Positions 20,442-32,517 of a DNA stretch of 64,000 nt are shown piece by piece. Made by a program: the position numbers and the translations under genes. Origin of the DNA: Xiphydria camelus. Taxonomy: Eukaryota > Arthropoda > Insecta > Hymenoptera > Xiphydriidae. The notes beneath the pieces are model-generated. The model made no database searches and was not told where the DNA came from. It saw only the letters and a list, made by a program, of their open reading frames with translations. The stretch's first letter is position 1. Each line of letters begins with the position of its first letter. Where the stretch lies: assembly GCA_963678675.1 (NCBI GenBank), contig OY783192.1, positions 28,087,987-28,151,986 on the forward strand. Direction: 5' to 3'.

Positions 20442-23400
20442 TCAACGGGATTCGTTACCCTGATTTCCAGTCCTGATCGCGGCATTGACACTGCTCCCGT
20501 GATGCTGGCTAGCTCGGATTGGTTTGGTGATTTGTGCACCCGGTCCGCGATGGGCCAAATTCTTCTGTCTGACCACTTCCTTAATCCTATCCACCTCGTA
20601 TTGGTAACGCTTGCGATCTCGCATTGCTCCTTCTTTGGCATCGAGCAACGCAGTTTCCAAGGCCTTGACGCGCTCTTTCGTGGCTCTCAGCCTCTTCTCG
20701 AGTTTCGGCAACTTGCACCGGAGGTCGGCATTGTCTTTGACCAATTGCTTGTAAACCTGTCGCAAGATTGAAGCGTTAGCGCGCGTACTCGTACCTCGAG
20801 TCCCTCGAAATTGATTCTTTAAATAAACGCGAGGCGCGGGTTCACGACTGCAAAGTCGAGTCCAGCCTTCCTCGAGCGGCTAAGTTAACGTGATGATGAA
20901 TTAGCAAACCTTGGTGAGTTGGTCGAGAGTGTTCTCGAGGAATGAAATTTTCTGCTTCTGAGCGAGGGAGCCTCCGTAGTCTGCGTTGTCCACGGCGCTG
21001 ACGGACTTCTTAATTCTAGCTTGGAGGTCTTGCACGAGAAGCTTTCGCAGATTATGCAGAGTTTGCAATTCCTTGGCTATAGTGTCCTGGAGAACCTTGA
21101 GATCCTTCTTGGCCTGAAACATTGAGACGCCAAGTTGGTTGAGGAAGTTTTCGACGCATGACCATTCGTGCCAGGTCAAGTTCTAAATATGCGAGAGCCT
21201 ACCTGTTCACGACGTTTGTTGATCAGAATGAGTTCCTGTAATTTAGTATCCTTATCGGACTCTTCCTGCTTCAGACGCTCGTAGTCAGCCTGCACCTGTT
21301 GGTGAGCAAATATGAATTTTTGGTTCAAGTTTTTGAGTTCGCCAATTAGCTGCTTCTTCCCGGATATTCGATCCCTGAGCGCTGCCACCTGAAATGTCGA
21401 CGACAAAGACGGTAATGGAAATGGCAATGGTAATGGCGGTGGCGATTGAATACGGGGAGAATTGTACGTGCCTTTTTCCGATGCGCGTCGCACAGTTGAT
21501 TCATCTGCTCCTCCAAAGCAACTCGCATCCTCGTAGCGGCCTCTTTCTCATCGGCCCACTCCTTATTACAGACCGCTTGCACCTGCTCGGCTGCCTTTAG
21601 CTTGGCGTATTCCTCGCGCATCGCGTCCACGTCCTCCTCCAAGAAACGCTTGCAAGCTTCGGCTTCCTTCATCGATTCCGTAAGTGTTTGTATGCGGATT
21701 TCATATTGCGAAATCAACAGTCGACACTCTCCTAAGTCTTTTTGGTACTCGGAAACCTTTTTATTGCAATCCGCTTGGAAGTACTCCAGCGCTTGACAGC
21801 GCTGCACTAAATTCTTTACCTCCGAATTCATTTTGTTCATATATACCCTCGCCACTGTGAACTCTTCCTCCAATTTGCCGCTGCTAGTCGGCATCGTCAC
21901 CTTGAGATTCTGATCGCCGCTAATAGCAACGTCGATCTCTCCCGGGTCCTTCAACAAATTGGCCAGCATTTCCGTGATACGCTTGCGCTGATGGGCTGAG
22001 CTGTCCCGCAGTTGCTGCAACTCCGTTGCAGTGGCTTTCAATGCCGCTTACTTCACCAACAGTTCCTCCGACAGAGCCTCGTGTTCCTTGTTCTTCGTCT
22101 CAACCTCTTGAGATTTCTGATCGTAGTTGACGGCCAATTCCTCCAGGGCCTGGAGAACCTCGTTGACCTCTTCCTTGGCGCTCTCGTTATGTCGTTCGAT
22201 ACGGTTCATCTTCTGCTGCAGCTGCTCGTAATCGCGTCTCGTGCTGGCAATCAATTCCTCTTTCTCTTCCACATGCCCCTTCAGCTTCCTCACGTACTGC
22301 GAGTGCTGGTTGATTTCCTTGTCCTTGTCGCCCAGCTGTTGATAGAGCCGCTCGCGCTCCTCTTCCAATTTCTGCCGCTCCTCGTTCGAAAGCGAGCCGG
22401 CCATGAGAACGCCGCCAGGCGTCGCGGGCATCGGTCCATCGTCGACTTTGCCTCCGACGGCTGAACCTATCGGCGTATTGACGTCGAACACCTCGACCAG
22501 ATTGATCTGTTCCTCCGCCTTAACCGTTTCACCTTGACGCCACCGCGACAACTCCGCCTCCAGTTTCTCCACTTTGCCCTTGAGCCTGGCGGCCTGTTCC
22601 TTCTCGCGTTCGTAACGTCGCTTCGATTCCTCTGCCGTCAGCTCCTCGTTGACGCTGACCACGTTCTTAATGGTCTTGGCGCGCTTACCGAAATCTAACG
22701 TCGACTTGGTTTCCGATTCGTTGAAGCTGGCTGGGGAGCAGCAGATGACGATGATCGTCCGAGCGTTACCTCCCAAGGACTCTTGCAATATTCTCGTCAA
22801 TTTGGAATCACGATAGGGTATGTGAGTCTTGTTGCCGTCGGCCAAAGCCGATATGACGTTTCCGAGGGCGGACAAGGATTTGTTTATGTTCTTTGCTTCG
22901 TCCAAAACCGTACCCTCCGCTCCAGTCTTGGAGACCTTCTCCAAACCGGCCAAATCCACGAGGTACAGTTTACCCGAGAGCACCTTCTGATTCTCGAGAT
23001 TCTCCTGCTTGACGTTGATCAAGAAAACCGAGTGAGAGCGGGAGCTGTGCTCGTTCATGTTCGTCACCGTGATGTGGCGGTTGGACTTTCCCTCCTCTAT
23101 CACCTCGAACACTTCTTCGGGGCTGGCTACGAATCACTCGGCCACGCCCTTCACGAACGGGACGCGATTTTTATCCTCGTGCACGCTCAGGTTCAACTTA
23201 GATACATCGAGTAGATCCTTAACTTTGTCCATGTAAATTTCAAAATAGGACACCTTGATATGGAACTCCAAATTTTCCTCCATGCCGTAAATGTGATTAA
23301 AGATATCGTTGACGATCCGAGGGATGATACCCTGCTTATTGATATCCCCGATAACTCCCTCCATCGTGTGCGTTTTACCGGAGCAAGTCTGCCCGTATGC

Positions 23401-23673
23401 GAAGATCGTCCCATTATAACCCGCCAACACGTCCGTGACGATGGACTTTGCAGCTTCGTTGTAAACCTTTTCCTGCGTTGCGTTTGGTTTGAACACTTTG
23501 TCGAACAGGTAAACCTTACCCCCTATAGAAATGCAATTCTCCTCGCCACCGGAAGGGAACTTGACGACGAGCTTGGAGCCGGCTTTTTCTTCCGTGTCAT
23601 TCAGCGGACGAAATCTGCAGACCACTTTGATGTTGTCTTCCGCAACGATCACCCGTTCCCTCGGAGTCTTCAT
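20442..23673 (-). pseudogene. Khc: Kinesin-1 heavy chain copy, two in-frame stops
   Basis: Plus-end-directed microtubule motor heavy chain. Exons on minus: 23673-21472, 21388-21203, 21113-20910 and 20756-20442. Joined they give 968 codons, close to the usual animal length, with phase-0 introns of 83, 89 and 153 bases. The motor domain (about residues 10-330) has the P-loop [10 protein letters not shown], NxxSSRSH switch I and a switch II reading DLAGLE instead of DLAGSE. The neck keeps E-E-S-K-R-R-Y where W is usual. Coiled coils follow, then a globular tail with QITKPIR where the autoinhibitory QIAKPIR motif is expected. TGA at 23136-23134 (normally an arginine codon before F-V) and TAA at 22050-22048 (normally a glutamine codon) break the frame. 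Upstream ATG context matches a normal start. Retained introns argue for a genomic duplicate. Base-call errors could mimic the stops, but the changed switch and tail residues support decay. Confidence 0.94.
21389..21471 (-). other. GC-AG intron of the kinesin copy
   Basis: The splice that restores the kinesin coiled-coil frame (H-R-K-K joined to V-A-A-L-R-D) uses donor AAG/GCACGT and acceptor TTTCAG. This is a non-canonical GC-AG intron of 83 bases. A GT two bases downstream would shift the frame. Confidence 0.65.
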
Positions 23674-26339
23674 GGCCACTTTTCGTGCACTTGAGTCTAC
23701 GGTTTCTAGGCCGCACTCTAAAACGCGATTAAAACTGTTAAAATTAACCGTTAAAATACGGACGACGTGCACGGGGGCGAAAGTGAAAGTTCGAGAATCG
23801 CATCAAGACGCGCTATCAGATCGCAGCCTGTCTACTGCAAAATGGCAGATACGAATCGACGAATTCGCGAATGGTGTGCGTGTCCCTGCGAAAGGGATGA
23901 ATTCGCGCACCATCTCATTCGCGAATGCGCTACTTCCGTCCGTGCAGCCTATGGAACTTCGAAACATAATATCTACGAGGAGCTAACGAGGTTTCAAATG
24001 CTTGAATCGTGGTTCACAATTAGTTACACTGTGAGGTTGTTTCTAATCAGATCTGGTACACGACAATTATATGTAATGTACTCAGCACTGTGGATCTGTC
24101 GACCTTGCATGATGAGTGGGTATGACAGATCAAGGGGTAACTGAGCCGTTTTCAAGTTAAAAGACTTGCACTTGAATGTACTGGATATAGGTACACTACA
24201 CTGCACTGCATCCTGTGTAATGGCCTAACGCCTTTTTTAATTGACAAGTTTAACAGAGGCTGGCAATAAACGGAGAGAAAGAAAAAAGGGCACTATCCAG
24301 ACAACGCAGAGCTAAAAATGTCTTTAAATCGTCTTTAATCCTCGGATGCCTAACATAATTTTCGTAACACATTTACTCAACAGTGATACCTTGCGCAGCC
24401 CAAGTAATTTTTGAGAATTTGACTATCTTAAACACTTATAAATGCTTAAATGGTAGGAATAACATTTGAATACAACTATGAATAATAATTGTAAAATATC
24501 TAAAGTAGTATGTTTTCGAGGAGGTTGGAAGATTTTGTGATTATGTTTGCAAGACTTATTCGTGCACTGCGCAGTTTGTGACCATATCTCATAAACCATA
24601 TCTAGAGTATGTTAAGTCCAAAAAGGTAGTTTTGAGATAATTGAGTTAAAAATATTAATTAAATATTGATATTATTATTTAACATATAAAACCCATTTTC
24701 GGCAAAAACGGACTTAACATACTCTGACTCTGAGGTACAGATATTCAACAGTTGGTCATCTCATATTGTACCTTTTTTGTTATTCTTGACAAGTTTCGCA
24801 GCAATTTTTAGAAATTGATTTATAAATTACAATAGGCGATTAGAAAAAAAACAGAACATAACTGTATTATCTATCAACATTTTTGCTCGAGAAATCATTA
24901 AAACATGTTATGACCCACTTTCGGATTACATTTGCTATTTAAAGACGTCTTTAAGACAAGTCACGTCTAAAAGTTGTCTGAAATCGAGACATAAAATATC
25001 TTGAAGACGACTTACAAGACCTCTTTTAGCTCGTGCGCTGTTTGAATATTGGCTGGTATCGTCATATCCAGAATATGATGCTTAACGAACAATGCGGCAA
25101 ACCTTCCAAATAGTATCTACACTAGACTGATTCAAAAAAACTTTAATTAATTCTCTTGGCGGACACTTAAAACGTTAGTATTTAATGTAACTTGAATATG
25201 TTGCCGGGTGCACATTCTCACTCAATATTTAGGGGTGTCTCAATCGCTTTTTCTGATTTCCATTTGAATAACACGGTGAAATTGTTGAATCGTTGGTTTA
25301 GTGCTAATTCCTTCTACGGTAAAAAATTTCCCCGTGAAAAATTAGAAAAATTGAGTTTTAGGTGTAATTGACGTAAAGAAATAGAGTAAAATCAGTATAT
25401 ATATATGGAATAGTCTGGTAATATGGAATACCATATAATCGGCCAAACTAAGAACGCCATATGTACAGCGGAAGCAAAATTACATTTGTCTCTAGTGCAG
25501 ATATAAACCCGCAAACGCACGTAGTTTTGTCGCAGTCGGTTAAACAGTTAATCAGCTGTGAATAGTTTCTGAGGCATGCATAATTTTTATCAAGTGCTAC
25601 AAAAATTTAGTTTATCATAATTTCTATGGTATTTTTTCATTCTTCTTTCTATCGAGAGATCAGGTAAGGGCTGTAAATTAATATGATTTATAGATATTGC
25701 CCGTGAATGCTGGTTTGGAAGTAAGAAAATATCCTAATCTCATAACACCCAAGTGCGGCTAATATGGAATAGTATTCCATATTACCCGCAAGTTTGTTTC
25801 GAAAAGTGTGTTCTATTTCATTTTTCTTTGCGGGAGGAACTTCAACCAGAAAACATGTTTCAAAATATTATTGTTCTTCTACAGAATATAATTCCCAGGC
25901 CAGTTCTGAAAAAGAAAGAAGGCACAAGAGGCCGGAAAGCAGGTGAAGCCAAAAGCCAAATCTGAATAGATACAGTGTGCAAGATGCGAACTTTGGGCTC
26001 ATTAGTTACACAGGCACACCAAAAAAAAGTTCCTATTCCCGGAACCAGACCAGTATATCTTTACGTTTTCAGAAATTCAAATCCTGGAAAAATAGTCAAA
26101 TTGATTGAAATTATTATTCCTATATATTTTTGGGGTCGCTGAATCCAAATCCGATGTCCGTTTGATCCGACAAGATCAAATTCAAGGTCATTTCAAGGTC
26201 AAATGTGTTCATTCTGCCAAAAATGAATCTTTGACTGCAGATTCTGAAAGAACGGGAAATTTTACGTCTAGATATGTATTCAATTTTTGAAGTAAAACTT
26301 CTTTCCTGAGGAGGCTACAATAGGCCTCTTGCATATATT
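23674..26339. other. Long AT-rich stretch, no gene recognised
   Basis: Upstream side of the kinesin copy; no promoter element was identified. Inverted ATATGGAATA sequences occur at 25405-25430 and 25762-25790. The 26150-26205 segment carries two AAGGTCA half-sites (TTCAAGGTCATTTCAAGGTC) like those in the repeat at 62090-62850. Open frames are short and without domains. Confidence 0.5.
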
Positions 26340-26351
26340 TTTTTATTGAAT

Positions 26352-26436
26352 TACTAGGGGGCATCCGCCCCCTGCTCGCTTCGCTCGCCAACCCCCGGGG
26401 GGCTATCGCCCCCGCGCCGCTATCGCGGCGCTTCCC
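26352..26436. repeat. GC-rich hairpin cluster
   Basis: Consecutive short hairpins: GGGGGCATCCGCCCCC, GCTCGCTTCGCTCGC, GGGGGGCTATCGCCCCC and GCGCCGCTATCGCGGCGC. The surrounding DNA is AT-rich, so this is compositionally foreign. The start of a mobile element is possible; I cannot assign it. Confidence 0.7.
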
Positions 26437-28680
26437 AAAGTTTGTAGGGGACGGCGGTCGGTCAACGGACTTATCTCGCGACGCTTCGCGTCGCTCGAAT
26501 TCGACAAAACGCCGGCCAAACGGGTAGACGGGCCTGCCAACCGTGGGTGACCCATGATGTAATACAAAATTACCGTATAGTAATCTGCTTGGCTGGCTTG
26601 CAGCGCACCGAACGACGACCGATAGTATACTACAGCCGATTGGTGACCGACGCGCTGCAGAGGATGGGAAATATTTTGAAGGAAAACTGTTTAAAGTGAA
26701 ACTTCTTTGCTGAGGGTAGTGAAATCGCGCGACGTGTAACGAAATACACACTTTAGCGCTCTCCACCCTGCCTCACTCAACGCTCTCGACCGTGCCCCAT
26801 TCCAGCGCTCGTGAGGCGACGCAGTGTCGGATTTCTACTGAGGACGAAAGAAAGAAACCAGTCATCGATGGTCCATATCATGATCCCCGTATGCTCTTTT
26901 ATGCAGGCCATAGATGCTACTGTCTACCGTACGGTCTGCCTGCGCAGGTCTGCCGTAGTGTGTATGGGACGTTTCGGCATACCGGAGAGGTCCTTCAGTT
27001 TCACCGTATAGTACAAGATCCGAACTAGAGACGTTCTTCACCGATCTGCTTACCGGATGAAAAGTATTTTTTATCAAACATAATATGTCAATGAATATAT
27101 CGCGAATGGGTAGGCTAATAAAATATGCTCAAGACTACCCTTAAAACTATATAAACAGGTGCGCTGATATGAGCAATTTGCACCGATCTGCTTACCAATT
27201 AAATTATATATGAAAATAAAGATAATTTTATTGCAAACACGATGTTATAACCCTATCTGCAAAAAATCGGTCATGAATCACGGTTGTAAGGCTTTCTAAT
27301 TTATCGGAGCTAGCCAAGATGCGCGTACTACAAGGAAATTTGCTATAGGACGCAACGTAGGAAGTGGGCGCGACGCGACGGTTAGATGAGAGAGAGTGCG
27401 TACATGCTGCTTCCTCGTACGATTGACAAAGATAACACTACTAAAATGCCGAGAAAAAGCGACTAGTCCAGTAAAAATCCTTCTGAAATCGATGTTTCGA
27501 GCCTCAAAGCTGAACATTTGGTCAAAGATCCATTTTGGGTAGTTGAAAACAGGGGTGAAGTTTAAAAAGTTCTATATCCCCGAGGATTTTTGAAAAACAA
27601 TAAAAACTACCCAAAAAATGGGCTCTACGAAAATAACTCGAAAACTAAGCGAGATATCGAAAAAAGTGTCAAATAAAAGTTGTAGAGCTTAAAATTCTCT
27701 ATAAAAAAGGTTTATACAGTTTACTCCCACTCCTCACGGTTTACCCTTTAGAGCCGCGCGAACATTGGAAGTAGAAAAAAAATCATGAAACCTCGAAAAT
27801 TTAACATTTTTGACTGCTTTTTGTTTTAAATTGCTTAAGAAATTCTCTACTTTTTAAATAAAATGATATGTTTTTTTTCTCTCAATTGTTTAAAAACTGC
27901 CAAGTAAAATCAACGATATCTCTCGATATATTGAATGATTTTTTCTTCTTTGTGTTCCATGATTTTGTTAGTTAAATTCCCTGCACATTACACTCCGGTT
28001 ATTCTTCTGTAATTGTCGTAAGTTTTTAAATAACTCCGTTTGGAAAATTGCTTTACAAACCTTGGTGCGTCCGGAGAACCACTGGTGGCCTGCTCCTTCC
28101 CCCACATGGTGATGGGACCTGAGCCCGCTACCTTTCTGGGTCTCGTTCTCCTCCGTTTAAACTTTCCTAACCTCGGCCGCTTCGCACAGCAAAATATATG
28201 TTATGCACCATCATGTAGCTATATTATAAACAAAGTATTGGATTGTTTCGCCCATAAAGAAAGTAAATAGAAAGTTTTTCAATAATTTTTATTTTGCATA
28301 CTAAAAATAACACCACCGCCGTTTTTTTTATATAGATTCAAGCATGATTAAACTATGACATATAATTTTTACGAGATGATTGGTGTGGTAGAACAAGTCG
28401 AAATAAATTAATGAAAATGAAACAACTTTGCTTTCGCCGTTTTTCTAACGTAAGAGATAGCGGAAAATGGTGGAAGCGAAGTTGTACACCTATTAATTCG
28501 AATTTTTACTTTACAAAAATAATAGTATTTATTTACAATGACTTATTACTAATGAGAATACAATTTACTGCACGTAATATATGTACATATAAATCGAAAT
28601 TAAATCACATTAAAGGTATTATTTTATGAACTGACACAGAATCTTCGTTTTAATCTTAATCGCTTTCGTGATTTATTGTG
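26437..28680. other. Stretch with no recognised gene
   Basis: A 185-codon minus frame (26209-26766) crosses the GC-rich hairpin cluster and has no recognisable domain, so I do not call it. The remainder is AT-rich, with repeated TCGAAAA/GAGATATCG patches at 27640-27960 of the kind found inside mariner-like elements. Confidence 0.45.
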
Positions 28681-28785
28681 GGTAGAATATGACTATATGA
28701 CTGTAGTAATAACTTTAAAGTATATGGTATTACACGTTTTCACATAGAGCACTGATACAGTTAACTTTTAACAACGCAATATACA
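28681..28785. repeat. Dispersed repeat shared with 11735-11860
   Basis: GAATATGACTA...GACTGTAGTA, TAACTTTAAAGTA and TTAACTTTTAACAACGCAATA occur in the same order in both places. It directly abuts the foldback element that follows. Confidence 0.65.
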
Positions 28786-29618
28786 CACACATATACCGCA
28801 TGTCCTATGGCCAACCGCGCAGGTGAGCTGCGACCTGAATCCTTGACTTCGGTAGTATTTATGGTACAGTTAGAGTGGGCTTCAGACGAGTACACTGCAT
28901 AAGAACGAAAAGTGTCGACTGCTCTTCTAATAGCTGTCAATTCGGGAGATCGAAGCGTTTCGTGTAACCTCAAAATCGTAAAGTTTTGAATTAGTAGTGA
29001 ATAATTTGTAGAAGTGATGAGAAATAATCATAAATAATCTTCCGAATTGACAGCCATCGGGAAATCAGACGACGCTTTTCGCTCTTACGCTGCGTTCTTA
29101 CGAAAAGTGTGAAACGTCTGATCTCCCGATGGCTATCAATTCGGGAGATCGAAGTATAAGCTCGAAATCGTGAATCTTTGAATAAATGGTAAGTAATGTT
29201 CAGAAGTGAGAGTTAACAATCATTCGGGTTTTTTCGATGTCCAACCGAATTACACGCCTCATGCCTATTTGTTTCAGAAATTATTTCCGCGCTAGCACCG
29301 CGCGTGTCTAGGAAGTAGTTTTACGACGTGGCGTGAGCGATACCAAAGGTGTCACAATTCGGAAAAGATTATTTATGATTATTTCTCATCACTTCTACAA
29401 ATTATTCACTACTAATTCAAAACTTTACGATTTTGAGGTTACACGAAACGCTTCGATCTCCCGAATTGACAGCTATTAGAAGAGCAGTCGACACTTTTCG
29501 TTCTTATGCAGCACACTCGTCTGAAGCCCACTCTAACTGTACCATAAATACTACCGAAGTCAAGAATTCAGGTCGGAGCTCACCTGCGCGGTTGGCCATA
29601 GGACATGCGGTATATATA
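28786..29618. mobile_element. Foldback element, about 830 bp
   Basis: Arms of about 255 bases (28788-29040 and 29357-29618) are near-perfect inverses, beginning around ACCGCATGTCCTATGGCC. The spacer contains a second inverted pair (CCATCGGGAAATCAGACG against CGTCTGATCTCCCGATGG). Identical 70-codon open frames in both arms are a consequence of the duplication. Related pieces lie at 45085-45320 and 51730-52126. Confidence 0.88.
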
Positions 29619-29827
29619 TACACACACATATATACAAACATACATACAAAACTCTACAGTTAAAAACTCTATATTATAATAATATGCATATTTTTGTGTA
29701 ATATGTATATTTTCTTTCTTGGAGGAGGAGGAGGAGGAGGAGATGGCTTCTTCGGATCCGTTCTGTAATTAACCTTGATTAAGCCTAGATGTTATCCAGA
29801 AAAGACATTAACCCATTTGCACATCAT
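29619..29827. repeat. Simple repeats and short gap
   Basis: CA/TA-type simple sequence at 29613-29645 and a GGA tract at 29722-29741. GATCCGTTCTGTAATTAACC at 29756-29775 resembles the dispersed GGTAATTAACC repeat. Confidence 0.7.
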
Positions 29828-31083
29828 CCCGTGTGGAAATCTGCCCAAGTTGGCCCAATCAGTAATTGGGCGCCAATTAGGCCCCAATTGGGCGGCCCAA
29901 TTTGAATAAAATATAATAAATCGAATAGATACAATTATTTGTTTTATTTATGTACCGGAAGTAAAAATAAATCTGGACATTTAGAACTTATTCCGAACTT
30001 TTAGTGACTGGAATTTGAGTCAGGTGATACGATGTAGTATTAGCGTTTAGTTGGGGCTACGTTGGGCAGCCCAATCAGGCCCCAACTAAGGTACTAGTTG
30101 GGGCTACGTTGGGCACCCCAATCTGGCCCCAACTAAGGTACCTAATCACTACCCTAGCAAGAAATATTGTATAATTTTTATGTTTTAATGTTGATAGCAT
30201 CGCCTCAAAAACTTTACTAACTTTATTATGATGCCATTGGTAATAAATATATAATATATTTCATTCTTTGATAATTGCGTTTTTAATAATCTTTACAGCA
30301 TTTTTCAAATTGAGTGGAGTAAGATACATACAGGGTGTTCATTTTAAAACTTACCACCCACGTTATCTGCGTAAAGAGACATATTTCTGAAAATCGCCGA
30401 GACACGTCAACAAAATTATTGAGGGGGAACATTTTTTATAAAAATTCGACGCCCCCCCTCTCAACCACCTGACTCCGGGGGCGGTAACCCCAATATTCTT
30501 AAATGGAACAGGGGGTCGAGTGATACCTCATTTTAAAGGGCTTTTAATTGTGTACATTTTGACGTCCTACTTTTCAAATTTGACGTTACCTTGCCCTTTT
30601 GAATGTTGAAATTCAAGATTTTAAATAATAATACTTTTCATTTTTCAAAAGAAAACTAAGAGTATATTTTCGTTGGCCAATTATTTTAATGAAACTAATA
30701 AATATTGTACATTTACGTAATCACTAATTAACAAAAAAGTAAACAAATTAAATGTAAAAACTGAAACTTCTTTTGCAACAATAATTAGGACTAAAACATA
30801 CGATGAACACAAAATGTTCCTAATTATTATTTAATGAACATATCGAGAGTGATTTGATTCTTTACACGACAATTACCACGTGGGTGGTAAGTTTTAAAAT
30901 GAACACCCTGTATAATGATAAAAAGTGCCATTTCTATTACAGAATAAATAAAATTGAAATCTATTCCGAACTTTTAGTGACTGAAATTTGGATCAGGTGA
31001 TACGATATAGTATTAGCGTTTAGTTGGGCCTACATTGGGTACCCCAATCTGGCCCAAACTGAGGTACCTAATCACTTAGCCCA
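29828..31083 (+). mobile_element. Element end with CCCGTGTGGAAAT terminus and TTGGGCCCCAA-type array
   Basis: It begins CCCGTGTGGAAATCTGCCC and runs into clustered GGCCCAATTGGG and AATTGGGCGCC palindromes (29850-29912). A further TTAGTTGGGGC/GCCCCAACTAAGG set lies at 30045-30140 and again at 31020-31070. The two latter blocks are a direct repeat of about 110 bases (TTAGTGACTG...GTATTAGCGTTTAGTTGGG). The inverse terminus is at 39718-39896. Confidence 0.6.
30331..30910. mobile_element. Mariner-like MITE, 580 bp, TA duplication
   Basis: Termini CAGGGTGTTCATTTTAAAAC and the inverse, extending through CTTACCACCCACGT. TA flanks at 30329-30330 and 30911-30912. No transposase frame. It lies between the two direct-repeat blocks of the surrounding element. 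Confidence 0.9.
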
Positions 31084-31689
31084 AGGCACTTATCCATTTT
31101 TACCTATGCCGCAAAAAAATCGACGAGGGTAAGATGATTTTTTCACGGCTGTTTAAGGGTAGTCTCCAGAGTACCGAACCAAAAGGCTTTTTTATTATTT
31201 TATTATTATTATTTTTTTCGACAAAATGACCTTAATAAAAGTTGTAGATAATAACATTCTAATCTTTGCTTTATGACTTTTTTTTCTAGCTATTTTAGTT
31301 TAGGCGCTACGGCTATTTTTGTGTTTAGAAATTCGTCAGGGCCGTCCCGGGAAAAGAGTACGGCCCTGGAGAGAGGCTGAAAACGTCCCCTTTTTTCGGG
31401 ACGGCCCTGGCGATAGTGGTGAATGTGACAGACGCTCCGTGTAGTTTGCAAATCGTTTGTATTTTTTTTAAATAATCGTGAATCGTGATAGTGAACGGAT
31501 GCAGTGCTACTTTCCTCTGGATGCCTGGGCATACAGAGCAGGAAAGGAGACGGCAGCATCTCAGAAGAATTGCCATCAGATAAGTTATTTTCTATCTGAC
31601 CATTCTAACCTCACTTTGATTGCCTACCCCGACAGCAAAGCGTGGATTCACACGCTAGCCGCACGCAGTGCTGCAACGTAGTGGCACCA
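31084..31689. other. Stretch with a small hairpin, no gene
   Basis: CAGGGCCGTCCCGGGAAAA at 31338-31356 is matched inverted by TTTTTTCGGGACGGCCCTG at 31391-31409, forming a 72-bp hairpin resembling a very small MITE. The open frames on minus at 31290-31576 overlap it and are unsupported. Confidence 0.5.
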
Positions 31690-31830
31690 CTGTGGTCTCA
31701 CCGTGGCGTGATCGCGTGGCGTACACAAACTAAAAGCACCGTGGCTACACAGTGAGCACACGGAGTGGTTCACAGGATAAAGACACAGTGGTTACACTCA
31801 GTGCAGTCACGGTGCCTTTTCGACGTGCAC
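31680..31830. repeat. CACNGTG-rich degenerate array, copy 1
   Basis: Closely packed CACTGTGG, CACCGTGG, CACAGTG and CACGGTG words, most of them in GTGGCNNCAC context. The same texture recurs at 35516-35745. It resembles the subterminal repeat region of a DNA transposon. Confidence 0.6.
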
Positions 31831-32517
31831 ACTTCGTAAATTTACCGACCATGAATATCGGTAAATTCACTGTCTTCATTGTTAACGAATTAATGAATTC
31901 GCTGCGGAACACGCAGCTCCCGCGGCACGCCAACATAGTTTTACGCAAATTTCAAGATTTTAGTACGGGGGTTAACTCAATCATTTTAATACGCAGGGAA
32001 CGCGTGTTCGTAATTAAATTTAAAGGTTCGGTGGTCGAGCAGTGCGGACGTGTGGCGGATCGCTCCTACGAAATTCGGAACTTTAGTCGGGTTTTTCGCG
32101 AGTGAGTGCGATAAAAAGTGCATGGTGGTGTTCGCGGAGCAGTGCGAATAAGTGAAATGGAAGTGCGGCGAGGCCGGCGTTTAGGCAGTGTGCACGATTA
32201 CGAAGTCTGTCGTATCGAGTTCCCTCGTGGCACGAACGCCATCATGGCCGCCGTTACATAGCGTCGGTTGACGAAAGACCGCAAAGGCCAGCAGAGAAAC
32301 ACCAGACGAGCGACCCTCGCGAGAAACCGCCTCGGGAGCTCCGGGACACCGAAGAGGCCCTTGCGAACGACCGAGCTATGCTGGGAGTCTACAGCGAAGT
32401 GACAATAAGCCAACCTGTCATCATCCCCCCTCTAATCGCATAAACACAAGGAAACACGAGGAAAGCGCACTAAGAATCGTTTTAGGCGTATGATATTTCC
32501 GTAGGACCTCGTTCCGT
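31831..32517. other. Stretch upstream of the protein kinase D fragment
   Basis: GC-richer than its surroundings. Open frames here (31752-32105 plus, 32198-32413 minus) have no domain. It could contain 5' exons of the kinase copy, but I cannot identify any. Confidence 0.4.

Noticed and set aside
20499..23986. Long plus-strand frames opposite the kinesin copy (for example 22012-22464 and 23260-23694)
   Set aside because: Antisense shadows of a codon-biased gene; no domain of their own.
26340..26480. Bacterial contamination suggested by CTCGCTTCGCTCG-type hairpins
   Set aside because: Only about 100 bases are GC-rich; flanks are typical host DNA and no bacterial gene is present.
28761..29663. 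Identical 70-76-codon frames on opposite strands
   Set aside because: Mirror copies generated by the arms of the foldback element.
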